From NCBI GenBank assembly GCA_032622095.1, contig CP136063.1, positions 92,479,980 through 92,543,979 on the forward strand: a stretch of 64,000 nt of DNA, given 5' to 3'. The position numbers and the translations under genes are program-made. This DNA comes from Siphonodentalium dalli. Taxonomy: Eukaryota > Mollusca > Scaphopoda > Gadilida > Siphonodentaliidae. Under the pieces are notes generated by a model. The model saw nothing but the letters and a program-made list of their open reading frames with translations. It was not told the DNA's origin and searched no databases. Positions 49,201-59,150 of the stretch are shown piece by piece; the stretch's first letter is position 1; each line of letters begins with the position of its first letter.

Positions 49201-52200
49201 ACCATTTTTTCATCTTAGTATGATTTTAATGGTTAAATTCGCCATTAATTATTTTAATAGTGTTAAATAATTTACAACTTGTCTTCTACAATGTTTTTAA
49301 ATGGATTTAAGAAGGTTTCTACTTGTTTTCAAAGTTGAGGGGGATCTAATTCAATCCAATTAAACATTGTACTGTTCAAAATTAGATCAATTTCTTAAGG
49401 CGTATGGTAGATATACGTAATTAGTTTTCAAAACTTATACATATGCCTTTCTATCCTGTGCGTTGTGCACGCGAGTCGGATTTTACAAATTAAATTATGA
49501 TGAATAACCCTGAATTTTGGGTGTGATCACATTTGTGGTCATAATATTCCCATTAGAGAGTGGATGGACATGGGGCATGCGACATTAGTATCTTTCTACT
49601 AAACTGTGCTTCCAGAGTAATCAGGAATAGAGTATCGGTGTTATTTCTTACCCAAGTAAATTTTAAAACGGGGTATGTGGTTTAAAGGACCACTGGGAGA
49701 TAATAGGATGTCCAATGACTCCTATATTTCTATCGTATCACAGTAAAGCTGTTTTTGTAAAATTGGCGCGGTTTACATGATCAAAGTTCGATTTTCTTTA
49801 CAATATGTTACAAGCAACTAATTATATAGAGTTACGCTTCTTGAATTTGTGTAGGGAAACTCGAGACAGCATAACAAATCAATCTGGCTGCTGATTGGTT
49901 GATTATCATTGAGGGAAATATGGAAGGGGTCTGGATATTATGCTGCTGATTTATGTGCAGTAAATGGGGTAGTTGTGGAAATGCAAGATTATCGTTTTAA
50001 AAAAATACCGAAAAGGGCGTGTTTGTTGTCACATACTGGTGCAACGGATGACGTTCTAAGGAAAAAATGACCACTTGAAGTTCAAATAGGCTTAACCCAT
50101 GGCCGGCAGGACTTTTAGTTAACACTGTCATCTATGGAAAATAATTAGGTGTTTGTAACCTATGGATACGAAGCTTCGGTACATTAATTATTATTCATAT
50201 ATTACTATATTTAAATCAGATGTATGCATACAGTCGGCGTCGAAACAAAAACACTGATGTACTGATTATTCGTGACATTCAAGTTAAATGTTCAATAATA
50301 GAAAATTATTCTGTGACTGCTTCATTCAACATGATGTTAATCAAGGTGTATCGTTATTAATAAGAGTATACAGTAATATCGAAATAAGGAGAATCATGTG
50401 GCCCTGGGTACTTATCCCCCAGCACTGTGGCAAAAAAAATTACAATGTATTCTTAAACCCAAACCTGTGGCGGTTTTTCATCCAATGTACCAAAGCTTCG
50501 TGCCATGTACCGAAGCTTCGTGACGTGTCAGAACTCCAGGAATATACCACCACAGGACATCATATGGCACCGATAACAAACGTTGAATGGTGACCAGAAA
50601 CCCGGATATTAATAATTTCAGATCATAATTAGCATCGATATTAACCCATCGAGGAATATGTCATAATGACACACTATATTACACCCACCCCTATATAACT
50701 GCTTCATCTCTGACACAGGGCTACATGTAAGAAGGTTATCGATGTCTACTTAATGAGACTATACAGTTCCGTCAAAATCTGGTAAAAATATGACCTCGCA
50801 TCGTTAACCCCAAATCTGTGGCGATTTTTCATCCAATTTACCGAAGCTTCGTGACACGTACCGTCAAATAGCATCAAACGTTGAATGGTCACCATGAACT
50901 TCGATAGCAGTCATTTCAGATCGTAACTATCATAGAAATATATATTAATCCATGTGTAATTATGTCAAAATGACAACTATATTACACCCACCCTATATAA
51001 CTGCTTCAGCCCTGACACAGTGCTACATACAAGACGTTTATCCATGTCTACTTAATGAAAGTATATAGTTCTGTCGAAATCTGGCAAAAAATGTGACCTT
51101 GCATCATTAACCCCAAATCTGTGGCGGGTTTTCATCCTATGTACTGAAGCTTCGTGACATGTACCGAAGCTTCGTGACATGTCAGAACTCCAAGAATATA
51201 CCCCATCGGGACATCAAATGGTATCAAACGTTGAATGCATGGTCACCAGAAATCTCGATATTAGTCATTTCAGACCATAATTAGCATAGCATTATATATT
51301 AACCCATCGAGAAATACGTCAACATGACACACTATATTACACCCACTCCTATATAACTGCGTCCTCCCTGACACAGGCTGCATATAAAAAGTTTATTCAT
51401 GTCTACTTAATGAGAGTATACAGTTCTGTCCAAATCGGGCGAACAATTTGGTCTATAAATACCGCAGTGTGACACATTTAAGATAGACCAAAAACAATAA
51501 ACACTTTTCAACCCAAAGATACTTACATTTTAATTGAAAAAATAGTCCAAACATGAAAAGTTAATTTTTGCCGATATTTAAGTCAAGTTTTTGAGAGAAA
51601 AGTCCACTAATTTTGGTGATGTCAGTGGTGACAATAGTAACAATTAACCATAGTACATCAGACATGTTAGTATTCAATGTATAGAAGGCAGAATAGCCAA
51701 TTTTGTGCATCATCCACAACTTGTAATCGATTGCAGGACATGCTGGGGCAATATTTACTATTTTCCATATTTTGGCGGCCATTTTGGCGGCCATTTTGAG
51801 CCAAAGTAAGAATTTTGGGTCCATTGAGTTGGAATATTCATAGGTAATCATATGCATCACTTACATTACAAAGTTATGTTCATTTCTTGTTAAAATATGA
51901 CTAGAATCCCAATTGTGATTTTTGTGTGTGAAATTTTATACCGCATTCTGTAAATTCGTATTTTTGAGGGAACGGAAGGGGTTAGGACCCCAAAAAGTAC
52001 ATATTGAATTGCCCCAATGATCAGTTAATATACAAAATAAAGTCACATTACTCAACCAGTTCCAAACAGCATGAATCGATCTAGAAGATATTTGTAAAAA
52101 AAAGTAATATTTTCAACTTCCGGCGGCCATTTTGGTGGCCATCTTGGGTGGTGAGTTTCAATTTTGGCCCAAAAAAGTTACATTATGTCTTACCTTCACG

Positions 52201-55200
52201 AAAATATATACATTTGTATACATTTTACAAGATTTTTACCACTATAATTTGCATAAAACTGACTTAAGAGTCTGGTCTGAAAAACAGCGGCCATGATGGA
52301 CGCCATTTTGTCTGGAGTCTATATGGCCACTTTTTTCTTCTTGTTAACATTACTTAAAAATTGAAGGACATAATAAGGAACAAAATGAGTGGGGAAAAGT
52401 TAAGTCCCAGTCGGTGCAAGGGTACCCATATTAGCTCCCGGAATACTAGTAGTACTATGATGTCGCCGGAAAATTCTTCTATTTTCGGTCGTCGGGTAGG
52501 TCAATAAAAACATGTTTTTCGCCAATTAAGCTACAAATTCACCACTGCTATCATGGATTTTCGTAATCTACATATATTTTACTACAAAATTAGACTGGAT
52601 AGCACTTGTCCGTCAAAACGAGCAACATTTGTTATTTCTTGGGGTCGATCTCCTGGACTATTTGTAGTAGGGTTGCAACAATATGCCCATGTCACGGTAT
52701 GATAATATGGACCTCATGGTATGATACATACTATAATACGAACCTCGTGGTATGATAGGTATCGCGATATGTACATGTACTTACATGTAAGTAGGTAGCT
52801 TTGGTTTTGGATAATTCGTCAACAATTTGAGTTACATGTATGAAAATTACAATCTCATTATCCCAACTTGACTTTATTCTTCCAGTTTCTATTAGTTTAT
52901 GTTGCTGGTTTCAAATCAATGAGTCATTAGCCTAATTAACTTGCAAAATCTCACTCACAAAACACACCAAACCAGGGATAGTGGGCTAACAAACATCCAA
53001 AAACACAATTCCTCGAAAATAGGCAACTTTAACCCGAAGTCTTTTAGACTGATGGGTATGGAATATGTTTATTAACTCAATTTGATATGTTTGGGGGTGT
53101 TGATTAATAGAAATTAAAATGGCTATGGACATATATGACAATTGATTGTTTCATACAAATTCTCAACAATCTGTTGTTAAATTTTATGATAGTTAGAAAC
53201 TGAAGCATGTAACCCCAGTATGAAAATTGGATGAAACATTGATGATTTGTGGGAAGGTGCAAGGAGGTGGATTTTTTTTTAGGTCAATGCTCATGCTTTA
53301 ACGCAACTTGTTTTTATGGAATAACTACTTAATTCTACATGCATGTACTAAATTATACCAAGAATCAATCATATATAATAGTCCTGACTATAATTTGTAA
53401 ATAATAATTTCAACTACTAGAATAAAGTCTATATCAGTTTTATAGTGGTATTGACTTAGCATTTTTGAGTCCAATGTGGGGAAGGTAGTGGTGTGGTGAA
53501 AGCCTCCCTAAGACAAAAGATTCAAGACAGCCACTCCTATATGCGAGATTTGTACAAAGAGCAGTCTGGCTCCTGTTATTGCCAGGCCATATGATAAATA
53601 AAAACTTAAATAAAAGAATATAAAATAAATTTCCTATGCAAGTTCATTACAATATTATATCTGGATAGACTATATACATTATTACATAGTATATCTGTAT
53701 CTACAATACATTAAGGGCTATTATTACCCTGGAAATTGAAAAAAAAGAAAGTTTATCCCCATCCCTACTCTAATTTTTTGCCCTCCGTTACCAGAAACGA
53801 AGGTACTTTTTTATTTGGCCTAAGTTAAAGGTACTAAATCCGAATTAACGTTCCCAAATTACTAGTATTTCTTTGGCTTTGTGTGTAAAAAATATTTGAT
53901 TCGAGTTGAGGAACCCACCCATCAAAGCTCAGAGGGATCAGATATAAATTTTTGAAATTTGTTATTTCTCGTGATATACCGGTAGTGGCCTGGAAAGAAT
54001 CTATTAAGGTGACGATCTCAGACAAAACTGCGAATGAAGATGGTTAGCTCTAAAATCAAGTGGCTTTGGATATTGAATCCGGCCATATTTTGTCGAACAA
54101 AACGTTGATAAATAACCCGGTTTGGGCAATTTTATGCTACCGGTATAGTTGACTGTAGTTAGCATTATTTTTGGGCAATTAATTGATTCTGATGTGGCAT
54201 TTCAAAAAATTATGCTGTTGTTGGAAACTGATTATCGGAGCAAATCGGATTGAGTACCTTTAAATTGCACTGTTAAAAAAAATAAAATGCTGGAATGTTC
54301 AGTGTACTAAATAGAGGTGCCACGATTATTGATTTTGATAATCGATCGTCAATAATCGATTAATCGTACCTAATATCAATAACACTGGAAATATTCCGCA
54401 ATGTGGCCTATTGGCTGGGTGTTGGTTAAAAAACTCGGCTGATGTAATTTTTACGTTAATAATGTGCACCATAAACCACCGGTAATGACTAATGAGCACA
54501 ATGTATTCAATACCTGCACATTTCTCGGCGATGTCAAGGTTATAATAATTGTGAGCTCATTAGAATGAACATAGCCATTTATTTCAGTGTTATGAATAGC
54601 TAAACATACAAACAATATAAAATTAGGAATGCATGACGGACCGCCAGTGGTTCTAGACTCTCTCTCTGATGCACGATCAAAGGTTGTTAAACCTTCGGTT
54701 GTAGATTAAACTGTGTAAAACAAACACGGTTCAATGATACCCATCACTTTCGGACGTCCGAAATAAATAACGGAGATTACTAGTAATCTCCGTTACTATT
54801 CTGGAAGTTTTGCCGAAACTTATAGTTTCAGATTCTGTAACATTAGATTCCTTTTTTTTTAGGAACCACTGGCGGTCCGTCATGTATTCAATGATACCCA
54901 TCACTTTCGGACGTCCGAAATAAATAACGGAGATTACTAGTAATCGACGACGGAAATGGTAATCGATTATAGGCTTTATCAACGGTTCATCGATTATACG
55001 ATTAATCGTGGCACCCCTAGTACTAAATGCAGAAATTTAATGAAATACTAAGACATGTAACAATGTAAGGACAATAATATATCAAACATCTCAAGAAATG
55101 CGCTGACAAGACTTACCGGTAGTTTGTTTATATTTTTGTCGTGTCTGACTGCTCAATACGTATCAATTATAATGTCACAACCTGAAGCAACCACTCAGAT

Positions 55201-56961
55201 AAAATGGAAAATATGTTTCGTTAACATTGATGTAGCTTGATTGTTTGACCAATCAGCATCCATGTTTTATTTCCACACGCCAAATATAAATCCTGGAATT
55301 TCCCAAGCAGTAACCTCGAACATACAGAAGATTACAGAAACAAACGAAGCTTCCCACGAGTTTCCTCGAGCGAGGTTTTTAATTAACTTGTTACTTAACT
55401 AAACAAAATCAGAATTAGCGACAGTATTGTGTAGTATTATCAACAATATATATAGTTAAATATTAAAATAAATCATAGAAGACAGTACGGTAATACAAAA
55501 CCAAACCGAAAACATCAAAATGAACGGTAAATGATACCGTCCGCATGTACCGGTACATGTAACGCACACTCTTTACATGTACCGGGAGGCGGGTACTGTA
55601 ACAGAATATGGCTTTTGTTTTATACTAACATGGCATATGATCTTGACAATAACACGCTACATGTATTTATGCAGTATTTATGATTGGTATAAGATTAAGA
55701 AACTGACGCTCCACAGTTACGCTGAATAGGTCATTGTCGCATGGTTTCTGGCAAAAAGACACCCAGGATCTCTTAAACTGTCAAAAAGACACCCAGGATC
55801 TCTTAAACTGTCAAAAAGACACCCAGGATCTCTTAAACTGTCAAAAAGACACCCAGGATCTCAAAGTCTCACCAAACAACGAGAATTTTGTTAAGTCGTC
55901 TGCTATTAATATTGGTCCAACTATCAAGGATGCGGAATTGCGCTGTCAGTCAGACTCAAAGCCGATTTAAATTTCGTTGATATTTCACTCTGACCACAAA
56001 CAAATAATTATCATAATATAAATAGCAGACGACTAAACAAAATTCCCGTTGTTTGGCGAGACTTTGAGATCCTGGGTGTCTTTTTGACAGTTTACGAGAT
56101 CCTGGGTGTCTTTTTGACAGTTTAAGAGATCCTGGGTGTCTTTTTGACAGAAACCATGCGACAATGACCTATTCAGCCACAGTTACTGCCTAATAATGGA
56201 CTTTATGTCCAGTAACTGTCGGTAGTGTGCTAGCGGACTGGGGATCGCAACCTGGTCAGGGTATTGTGACAAAAATCAGAACTCAGTCAGATACCAAGTT
56301 TGTCAGGCTGAAAAGTCTCATATCGAGATCACTAAATAAAGATCCGAATGCAAAATGCCGACTTCCCCCACTACAACACTTGTCCAGGTATGTTGTCGTG
56401 GGTGCAGTACGCTGTCCGATCGGGAGCGGACAAAAATAGCGGACCTGTGTACACGTTTCGGTGTGTGCACGTTAAAGAACGCTACTGGAGTCACCACAGG
56501 GTTATAAAGTTACTCGGCCATGGTAGCACCAGTACCAGTGGATTTACAACCAGAATTGGTTCCTGCACTGTAATATCTACAGACAGTAGTAGTACAGTAC
56601 TTACACTTACAGATAATAGATATTATTATGAGTATGAGTGTGATGATTCCAAATCTTGCTCCTTGTTTTTCTTTGTTCCAATTGGCAGATTGATAGTTGC
56701 AGTGAGTATTTTTAATTTATATAGAATAGGTCAATCTAAATAAAGATCGATTGAGCTGTAATGAATTCATTTAGTATTCGGAGACTGGATCACTAATTAG
56801 GAAGTGACGGTGACATTGTAAACACAATTATTTTGGGGATTTCGTCTGACCTGATACGGAGGAGGTGGTCCCAAAATCGCTGACTGATCAGACGGTTCTT
56901 GACTAGAATCCCGTAGCAGGGATATGTCATCGGTACTTGCTGAGTTCAAGCAATTCCCCAT
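38926..56961 (-). CDS. RNF11: RNF11 orthologue, RING-H2 E3 ubiquitin ligase, three coding exons, 144 aa
   Basis: In vertebrates RNF11 is a membrane-anchored RING E3 adaptor that binds NEDD4-family ligases and the A20 complex on endosomes. Coding exons are 56961-56851, 40429-40278 and 39097-38926. Exon 1 joins in phase 0 (CAG, GTCAGA). Exon 2 ends AAAGA before GTGAGT and joins exon 3 to give KECVIC. Residues 1-4 are MGNC (myristoylation and likely palmitoylation). DDISLL follows, then the PY motif PPPPY at 32-36. LTEDEQIKIAKRLGLI at 56-71 is the conserved helix. The RING-H2 ligands are C89, C92, C107, H109, H112, C115, C126 and C129. The tail SCMEPVDAALLSTYETN is nearly identical to vertebrate RNF11. 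Human RNF11 is 154 aa; the difference lies before the PY motif. Confidence 0.97.
39167..39552 (-). mobile_element. TTAA-type MITE (AGGTACTCAATCC family) in RNF11 intron 2
   Basis: TTAAAGGTACCCAATCCGAT and GATTGAGTAACTTTAA, TTAA on both sides. It starts about 70 bp upstream (in gene sense) of exon 3. Here both ends look like the AGGTAC type. Confidence 0.8.
40278..40429 (-). CDS. RNF11: RNF11 coding exon 2
   Basis: Encodes residues 38-87 plus two bases of codon 88. Acceptor AATATTTCAG, donor GTGAGT. Contains MYHPSPNISRP and QLTEDEQIKIAKRLGLIHHL. Confidence 0.96.
40430..41999 (-). other. RNF11 intron 1, proximal part
   Basis: No exon seen. A block at 41378-41500 (GACAGTCAATGACTGTG, GGTCGCTCACCAG, CTTTTCATAATCACTTTA) is repeated at 44560-44665, marking an interspersed repeat. 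The ORF at 41311-41721 runs through this repeat and is not called. Confidence 0.55.
42000..42560. repeat. Tandem array, TGACCCCATTTGAACAAATC family
   Basis: Units of about 140-170 bp contain ACCTGGTGACCCCAT, GAACAAATCTGAATC, CATACCAAATATAAGC-like and AAGAATTACTATG. They are related to the longer arrays at 43500-47220. Confidence 0.65.
42609..43018. mobile_element. Composite double-palindrome MITE
   Basis: Two palindromes (42640-42740 and 42905-43008) built on CAGAATGAGGTCTCCAGAGG and its inverse, flanking a middle with TTGGGCACTATTAGGGGATA. Confidence 0.83.
43261..43289. repeat. Homopolymer G run
   Basis: About 29 consecutive G within the RNF11 intron. True length is uncertain in any assembly. 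Confidence 0.85.
43500..44000. repeat. Tandem array ending in CAGGTGAGCTAA
   Basis: About three units with GAACAAATCTGAA, AACATCCACACCAAATATGA and AAGAATTACTATG. The array ends with GGACGGACAGACGG, then GATGACTATAGCTCCACCGG and CAGGTGAGCTAA. The last motif group recurs at 45125-45175 and 47160-47225. Confidence 0.72.
44190..44690. repeat. Units of the CCATCTTGGATTTTACTC array family
   Basis: Shares GCAGCCATCTTGAATTTTAC, TCTTTGCATCACTAAATCC and CCAAACTTCATATGGATC with the 14-17 kb array. The repeat also seen at 41378 ends it. Confidence 0.6.
44700..45600. repeat. Tandem array, TGACCCAGTGACC family
   Basis: Five or so decayed units. AAGAGTTATGGCCCTGGCTT appears at about 44857 and 44979, spaced about 122 bp. 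The 45125 unit ends in GATGACTATAGCTCCGCCGG. Confidence 0.68.
45731..46163. mobile_element. Composite double-palindrome MITE
   Basis: Left palindrome 45761-45853, right palindrome 46047-46138, middle with GATGTGCACCCATTGGGCAC and AGGGGATATAGAAAC. Outer ends AAGCCTGAACATAGTG and CACTAAATTCAGG. Confidence 0.82.
46425..47222. repeat. Tandem array ending in CAGGTGAGCTAA
   Basis: Units with CTATTTGACCCAGTGACC, TCCATACCAAATATNAGC and AGAATTACTATGGAGG. Ends at GACGGACGGACGAGGAGTGA then CACAGGTGAGCTAA. Short ORFs here only track the repeat. Confidence 0.7.
47223..48140. repeat. Inverted pair of CCATCTTGGATTT array fragments
   Basis: 47235-47400 has the forward form (CAGCAGCCATCTTGGATTTC). 47780-48140 has the reverse form (AAGATGGCTGCTGGCAGCCA, CCCCAAAATGACTCGT). 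AATGAAAGTGTCAATGACAC occurs twice (47678 and 48027). Confidence 0.6.
48145..48265. repeat. Duplicate of 46107-46232
   Basis: AACTAAATTCACCCTC through GAGTGCTAGCTA repeats the right end of the 45731-46163 MITE and its host flank (GAACAATAATTTGTTTTGAT). A piece of MITE plus flank was copied about 2 kb away. Confidence 0.8.
48266..49980. other. RNF11 intron 1; lone hAT-like end
   Basis: Near 48551, TAGGGTCCTGCGATTATTCG followed by ATTCGAA repeats looks like a hAT-type terminus. I could not find a matching right end. The rest is AT-rich without coding signal. Confidence 0.45.
50455..51430. repeat. Three tandem units of about 305-350 bp with CGAAGCTTCG palindromes
   Basis: Each unit has CCAAATCTGTGGCG-like, TACCGAAGCTTCGTGACATG, AAACGTTGAATGG, ATTACACCCACCCCTATATA and CATGTCTACTTAATGA. 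Starts are about 50458, 50808 and 51112. In units 1 and 3 the GAAGCTTCGTGACRTGT block is doubled in tandem. Confidence 0.8.
51431..52670. repeat. Old repeat shared with 5.2-5.7 kb
   Basis: GGCGGCCATTTTGG appears twice at 51773-51796 and again near 52122. 52284-52410 matches 5462-5584. No coding block. Confidence 0.55.
52671..53824. other. Lone hAT-like end, no gene
   Basis: TAGGGTTGCAACAATATGCC at 52671, with repeated CTCRTGGTATGATA, resembles a hAT terminus. A partner end was not found. The remainder is AT-rich spacer. Confidence 0.45.
53825..54263 (-). mobile_element. TTAA-type MITE (AGGTACTCAATCC family)
   Basis: TTAAAGGTACTAAATCCGAA to CGGATTGAGTACCTTTAA, TTAA on both sides. Confidence 0.85.
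54312..55019. mobile_element. hAT-like non-autonomous element with perfect 8-bp target duplication
   Basis: Ends TAGAGGTGCCACGATTA and TAATCGTGGCACCCCTA. GTACTAAA flanks both sides (54304-54311 and 55020-55027). Inside, GACGGACCGCCAGTGGTTC is inverted at 54863-54882. A 55-bp block (ATGATACCCATCACTTTCGG onward) is duplicated at 54735 and 54891. No transposase. Confidence 0.85.
55028..55700. other. RNF11 intron 1, no exon seen
   Basis: Contains the block 55607-55697 shared with 36452-36535, and TACCGGTACATGTA motifs near 55548. Confidence 0.45.
55716..56190. repeat. Inverted repeat with an internal 30-bp VNTR in both arms
   Basis: AATAGGTCATTGTCGCATGG at 55726 is the inverse of CCATGCGACAATGACCTATT at 56155. 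Each arm has a 30-bp repeat (CAAAAAGACACCCAGGATCT and a TAAACTGT end): four units on the left (55752-55862), three inverted on the right (56060-56150). Beyond it, arms pair through AGTCTC and CAAACAAC to TAGTCGTCTGCTAT. The 78-aa ORF is a by-product of the 30-bp unit. Confidence 0.87.
56179..56222. repeat. Small hairpin
   Basis: ACAGTTACTG and CCAGTAACTGT pair around ATGGACTTTATGTCC. Confidence 0.55.
56223..56850. repeat. Possible SINE-like fragment at 56390-56500; otherwise intron
   Basis: GTGTGTGCACGTTAAAGAAC near 56462, with GCTGTCCGATCGGGAGCGGA near 56410, resembles the tail half of invertebrate tRNA-derived SINEs. This is recall of a pattern only. No A/B box or poly(A) tail could be fixed. 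Confidence 0.3.
56851..56961 (-). CDS. RNF11: RNF11 coding exon 1
   Basis: Encodes residues 1-37: MGNCLNSASTDDISLL to GPPPPYQ. The donor is CAG then GTCAGA. The start is the only ATG giving the family's MGNC N-terminus. About 37 codons in phase 0. Confidence 0.95.
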
Positions 56962-57480
56962 GTCGAAGAGTTCTTTAAAAACAGCAACACAATGGTCTTT
57001 GTCGCATGTTATATCTGTTTCACATCGCTGACTTTGTTTTCGCTGACAGCTGACAACATTTGCCGGAGAGCACTGAGATCACTCCGCATTTTATGACGTT
57101 TGTTTTGGTATAAAATATAGTTCCAGATAAGTTATTGGTTATCGCAATTTGATATATATTTATATCTCATCAATCATGATATTAAATATATTCCAGTACA
57201 TAGCACTTTCGTTTCGACAGCTTCAATATGTTGATTCGTTTATGAAGCATTCAGGTTTTATAGGTATCTTTACAATTTTGACCTCGCGCAATGATTTTTA
57301 GTAACCGAATCATTTACGAGGTTTCGTACTCCCTTTCTGTATTTTAATTTTATTTTGAAGCTTAAATGATATGAAAACTGTCATTGGTTGCTTTCTTTTA
57401 CATTTAGCAAATCATTTAATAGTATAAAATAATTTTATAATGACCGTTTTTTTACATCAACAACAAGTACGAAACTAAAT
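56962..57480 (-). promoter_or_regulatory. RNF11 5' flank, no defined promoter motif
   Basis: Sequence upstream of the start codon, presumably 5' UTR and promoter. It has scattered CpG but no clear TATA or initiator. Confidence 0.35.
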
Positions 57481-57947
57481 ACAAACAAATTATGACATCA
57501 CAACTTCTACGACTTTACGACCAATCAAACCTTTTATCACAACAGGTACATTTGAATCTGAATCTGAATCTGAATGGTTTCCGCTGCAGATCCCAATTCT
57601 GGTAATTTCGCAGCGGTCGAGAGAGTCTCAGATCTTTTCCTTCAGCGCACTCTTGAAGGAATCCACAGGCTGTTGTTGTAGTATTAAGGATTCCTCCAGC
57701 TGATTTGACGTCATGCAGCAGGTGCCCGAACTGCATTTTAACCCCTTTCTGCGACCGATGGTGTTATCTTTCAGAAGTCTTTAAATATAATGTGGAATAA
57801 GTACCGATCACCGTATTAATAAAGCTGATTTGTTCTAAACGTAGATACGGTGATTTTTTTCAATTTAAATACGTTTTTTGTTTAGGTTTAATATTCATGA
57901 GATTCTATAGCTAGTTCCCATGGGATGCCACATTCACTTTTAATAAC
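57481..57947. repeat. Possible retroposon 3' end with (GATTCA)n tail, minus strand
   Basis: At 57552-57574 AATCTG hexamers repeat about four times, a tail type seen in some non-LTR elements. The minus-strand ORF 57515-57736 ends in the repeat (FRFRFRF). I recognise no domain in it. Confidence 0.3.
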
Positions 57948-58878
57948 CAGAGGCGGACTGGGCCAAGAAACCGGCCCGGGAAATTAATATAATACCGGCC
58001 CATCTGTTTGGGAGGGGGGGGGGGGGGCGTCCACAGTCCACCTTGGAAAATTCCAACTGCACCCCCCTCCCTTGAATCAGAATCAGACCAAATACATATT
58101 TTTGCATAATTCCATTTGCACCCCCCCCCCCCCATTGAATCAGATAACCATGGTTCTATATATTCCAGGTATGAGACCATTCAGATATTTTTACCTGAAA
58201 AATTGCATAAAATCTAACATCTAGCGGTCTAACTCCAGACAAATGCACACGGCTACGGAAAAGAGACCAGGACACACCGGGTTGTTCATGGTTGTTCGGC
58301 CCGGGGTGAGAACATTTTGAAAACTATACAAGAAAATCTCGAATCCGATAAACTAGACTGGCATCAACTGAAGCGTTCCTATTTTCTTGTAAATTTCAAT
58401 TGGGGGAGGGGTGCGTTAGATTTTTTTTGGGATTTACAGCTGGGAGTTACCGTTAAAATCTCGAGATTAATGGGGTCTTTACGTGGTGTTATATGATGCC
58501 GACAAGTTAATTTAATGTCAAAATTACGATTAGCCAATTCGGCTGGTTAAACAACACATGTGGCGGCCCACGTCCGGAATTTTCCCGGTCTCCCGATCGG
58601 CCATGCAGTCCGCCTCTGCCCTCATGAATTTATGTGAGAAGAGTACCATCTTATTGGATACACGGCTGGTTAAACAACACATGTGGCGGCCCACGTCGGT
58701 TTCATTTGCGGCCAAAGTTGTGGTTGGGTGGCCCAACCACATATACCCCCCCCCCCCCCAACCGTAAAAAAAACCCCTCGGATTCTCGCTTGATAGAAAA
58801 TCACGTGGAATCAGAATTTTACCGGCCTCCGGCCCATCGGGAAATTTCCCGGTCTCCCGATCGACCAGTCCGCCTCTG
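57948..58878. mobile_element. hAT-like non-autonomous element with perfect 8-bp target duplication
   Basis: Ends CAGAGGCGGACTGG and CCAGTCCGCCTCTG are perfect 14-bp inverses. TTAATAAC flanks both sides (57940-57947 and 58879-58886). Interior: GGCTGGTTAAACAACACATG duplicated at 58541 and 58663, and a second internal terminus-like CAGTCCGCCTCTG at 58606. Has G and C runs. No transposase. Confidence 0.88.
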
Positions 58879-58886
58879 TTAATAAC

Positions 58887-59150
58887 TATTTGAGCTTAAG
58901 CGAAATTATGTGTGCTCAAGAAAAAATTGTTAAGCTATTTATGCTTCAGCACACTGGCAATTATTTCCACTTAAGCACAATTATTTATCTATCTATATTG
59001 ATGGGAAATGCAATGTACATAATTCTGCTTAAGCGAAAATATTTGTGCTTAAGAGCAATGTTTTGAGCTTAAGCTTAAATAATTGTGCTTAAGCACATAT
59101 CATTGTGCTTAAGTACAAATAATTGCGCTTAAGCGCAAATAATAATTTGT
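58887..59150. repeat. Array of short palindromes (TGTGCTTAAGCACAAATAAT)
   Basis: About ten variants of TGTGCTTAAGCACA or GAGCTTAAGCTTA occur with 20-27 bp spacing, best ordered at 59020-59150. Each is self-complementary around CTTAAG and separated by AAATAATT-like spacers. Confidence 0.75.

Noticed and set aside
55752-55862. CRISPR-like 30-bp repeats
   Set aside because: The units are directly tandem with no spacers.
55734-55970. ORF with repeated KDTQDLLNCQ peptide
   Set aside because: The peptide repeat is only the 30-bp VNTR read in frame. The unit length is divisible by three, so any frame without a stop would stay open. The same unit lies inverted in the other arm.
56390-56500. tRNA gene or complete SINE
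   Set aside because: No cloverleaf or clear A and B boxes could be traced. Kept only as a weak SINE-like repeat.
57515-57736. Minus-strand ORF upstream of RNF11 as an upstream coding exon
   Set aside because: It ends in a hexamer repeat, has no family similarity to RNF11, and exon 1 already has the conserved MGNC start.
58887-59150. CRISPR-like regular repeats
   Set aside because: Units are palindromic, variable, with very short AT spacers, in an animal genome and without cas genes.
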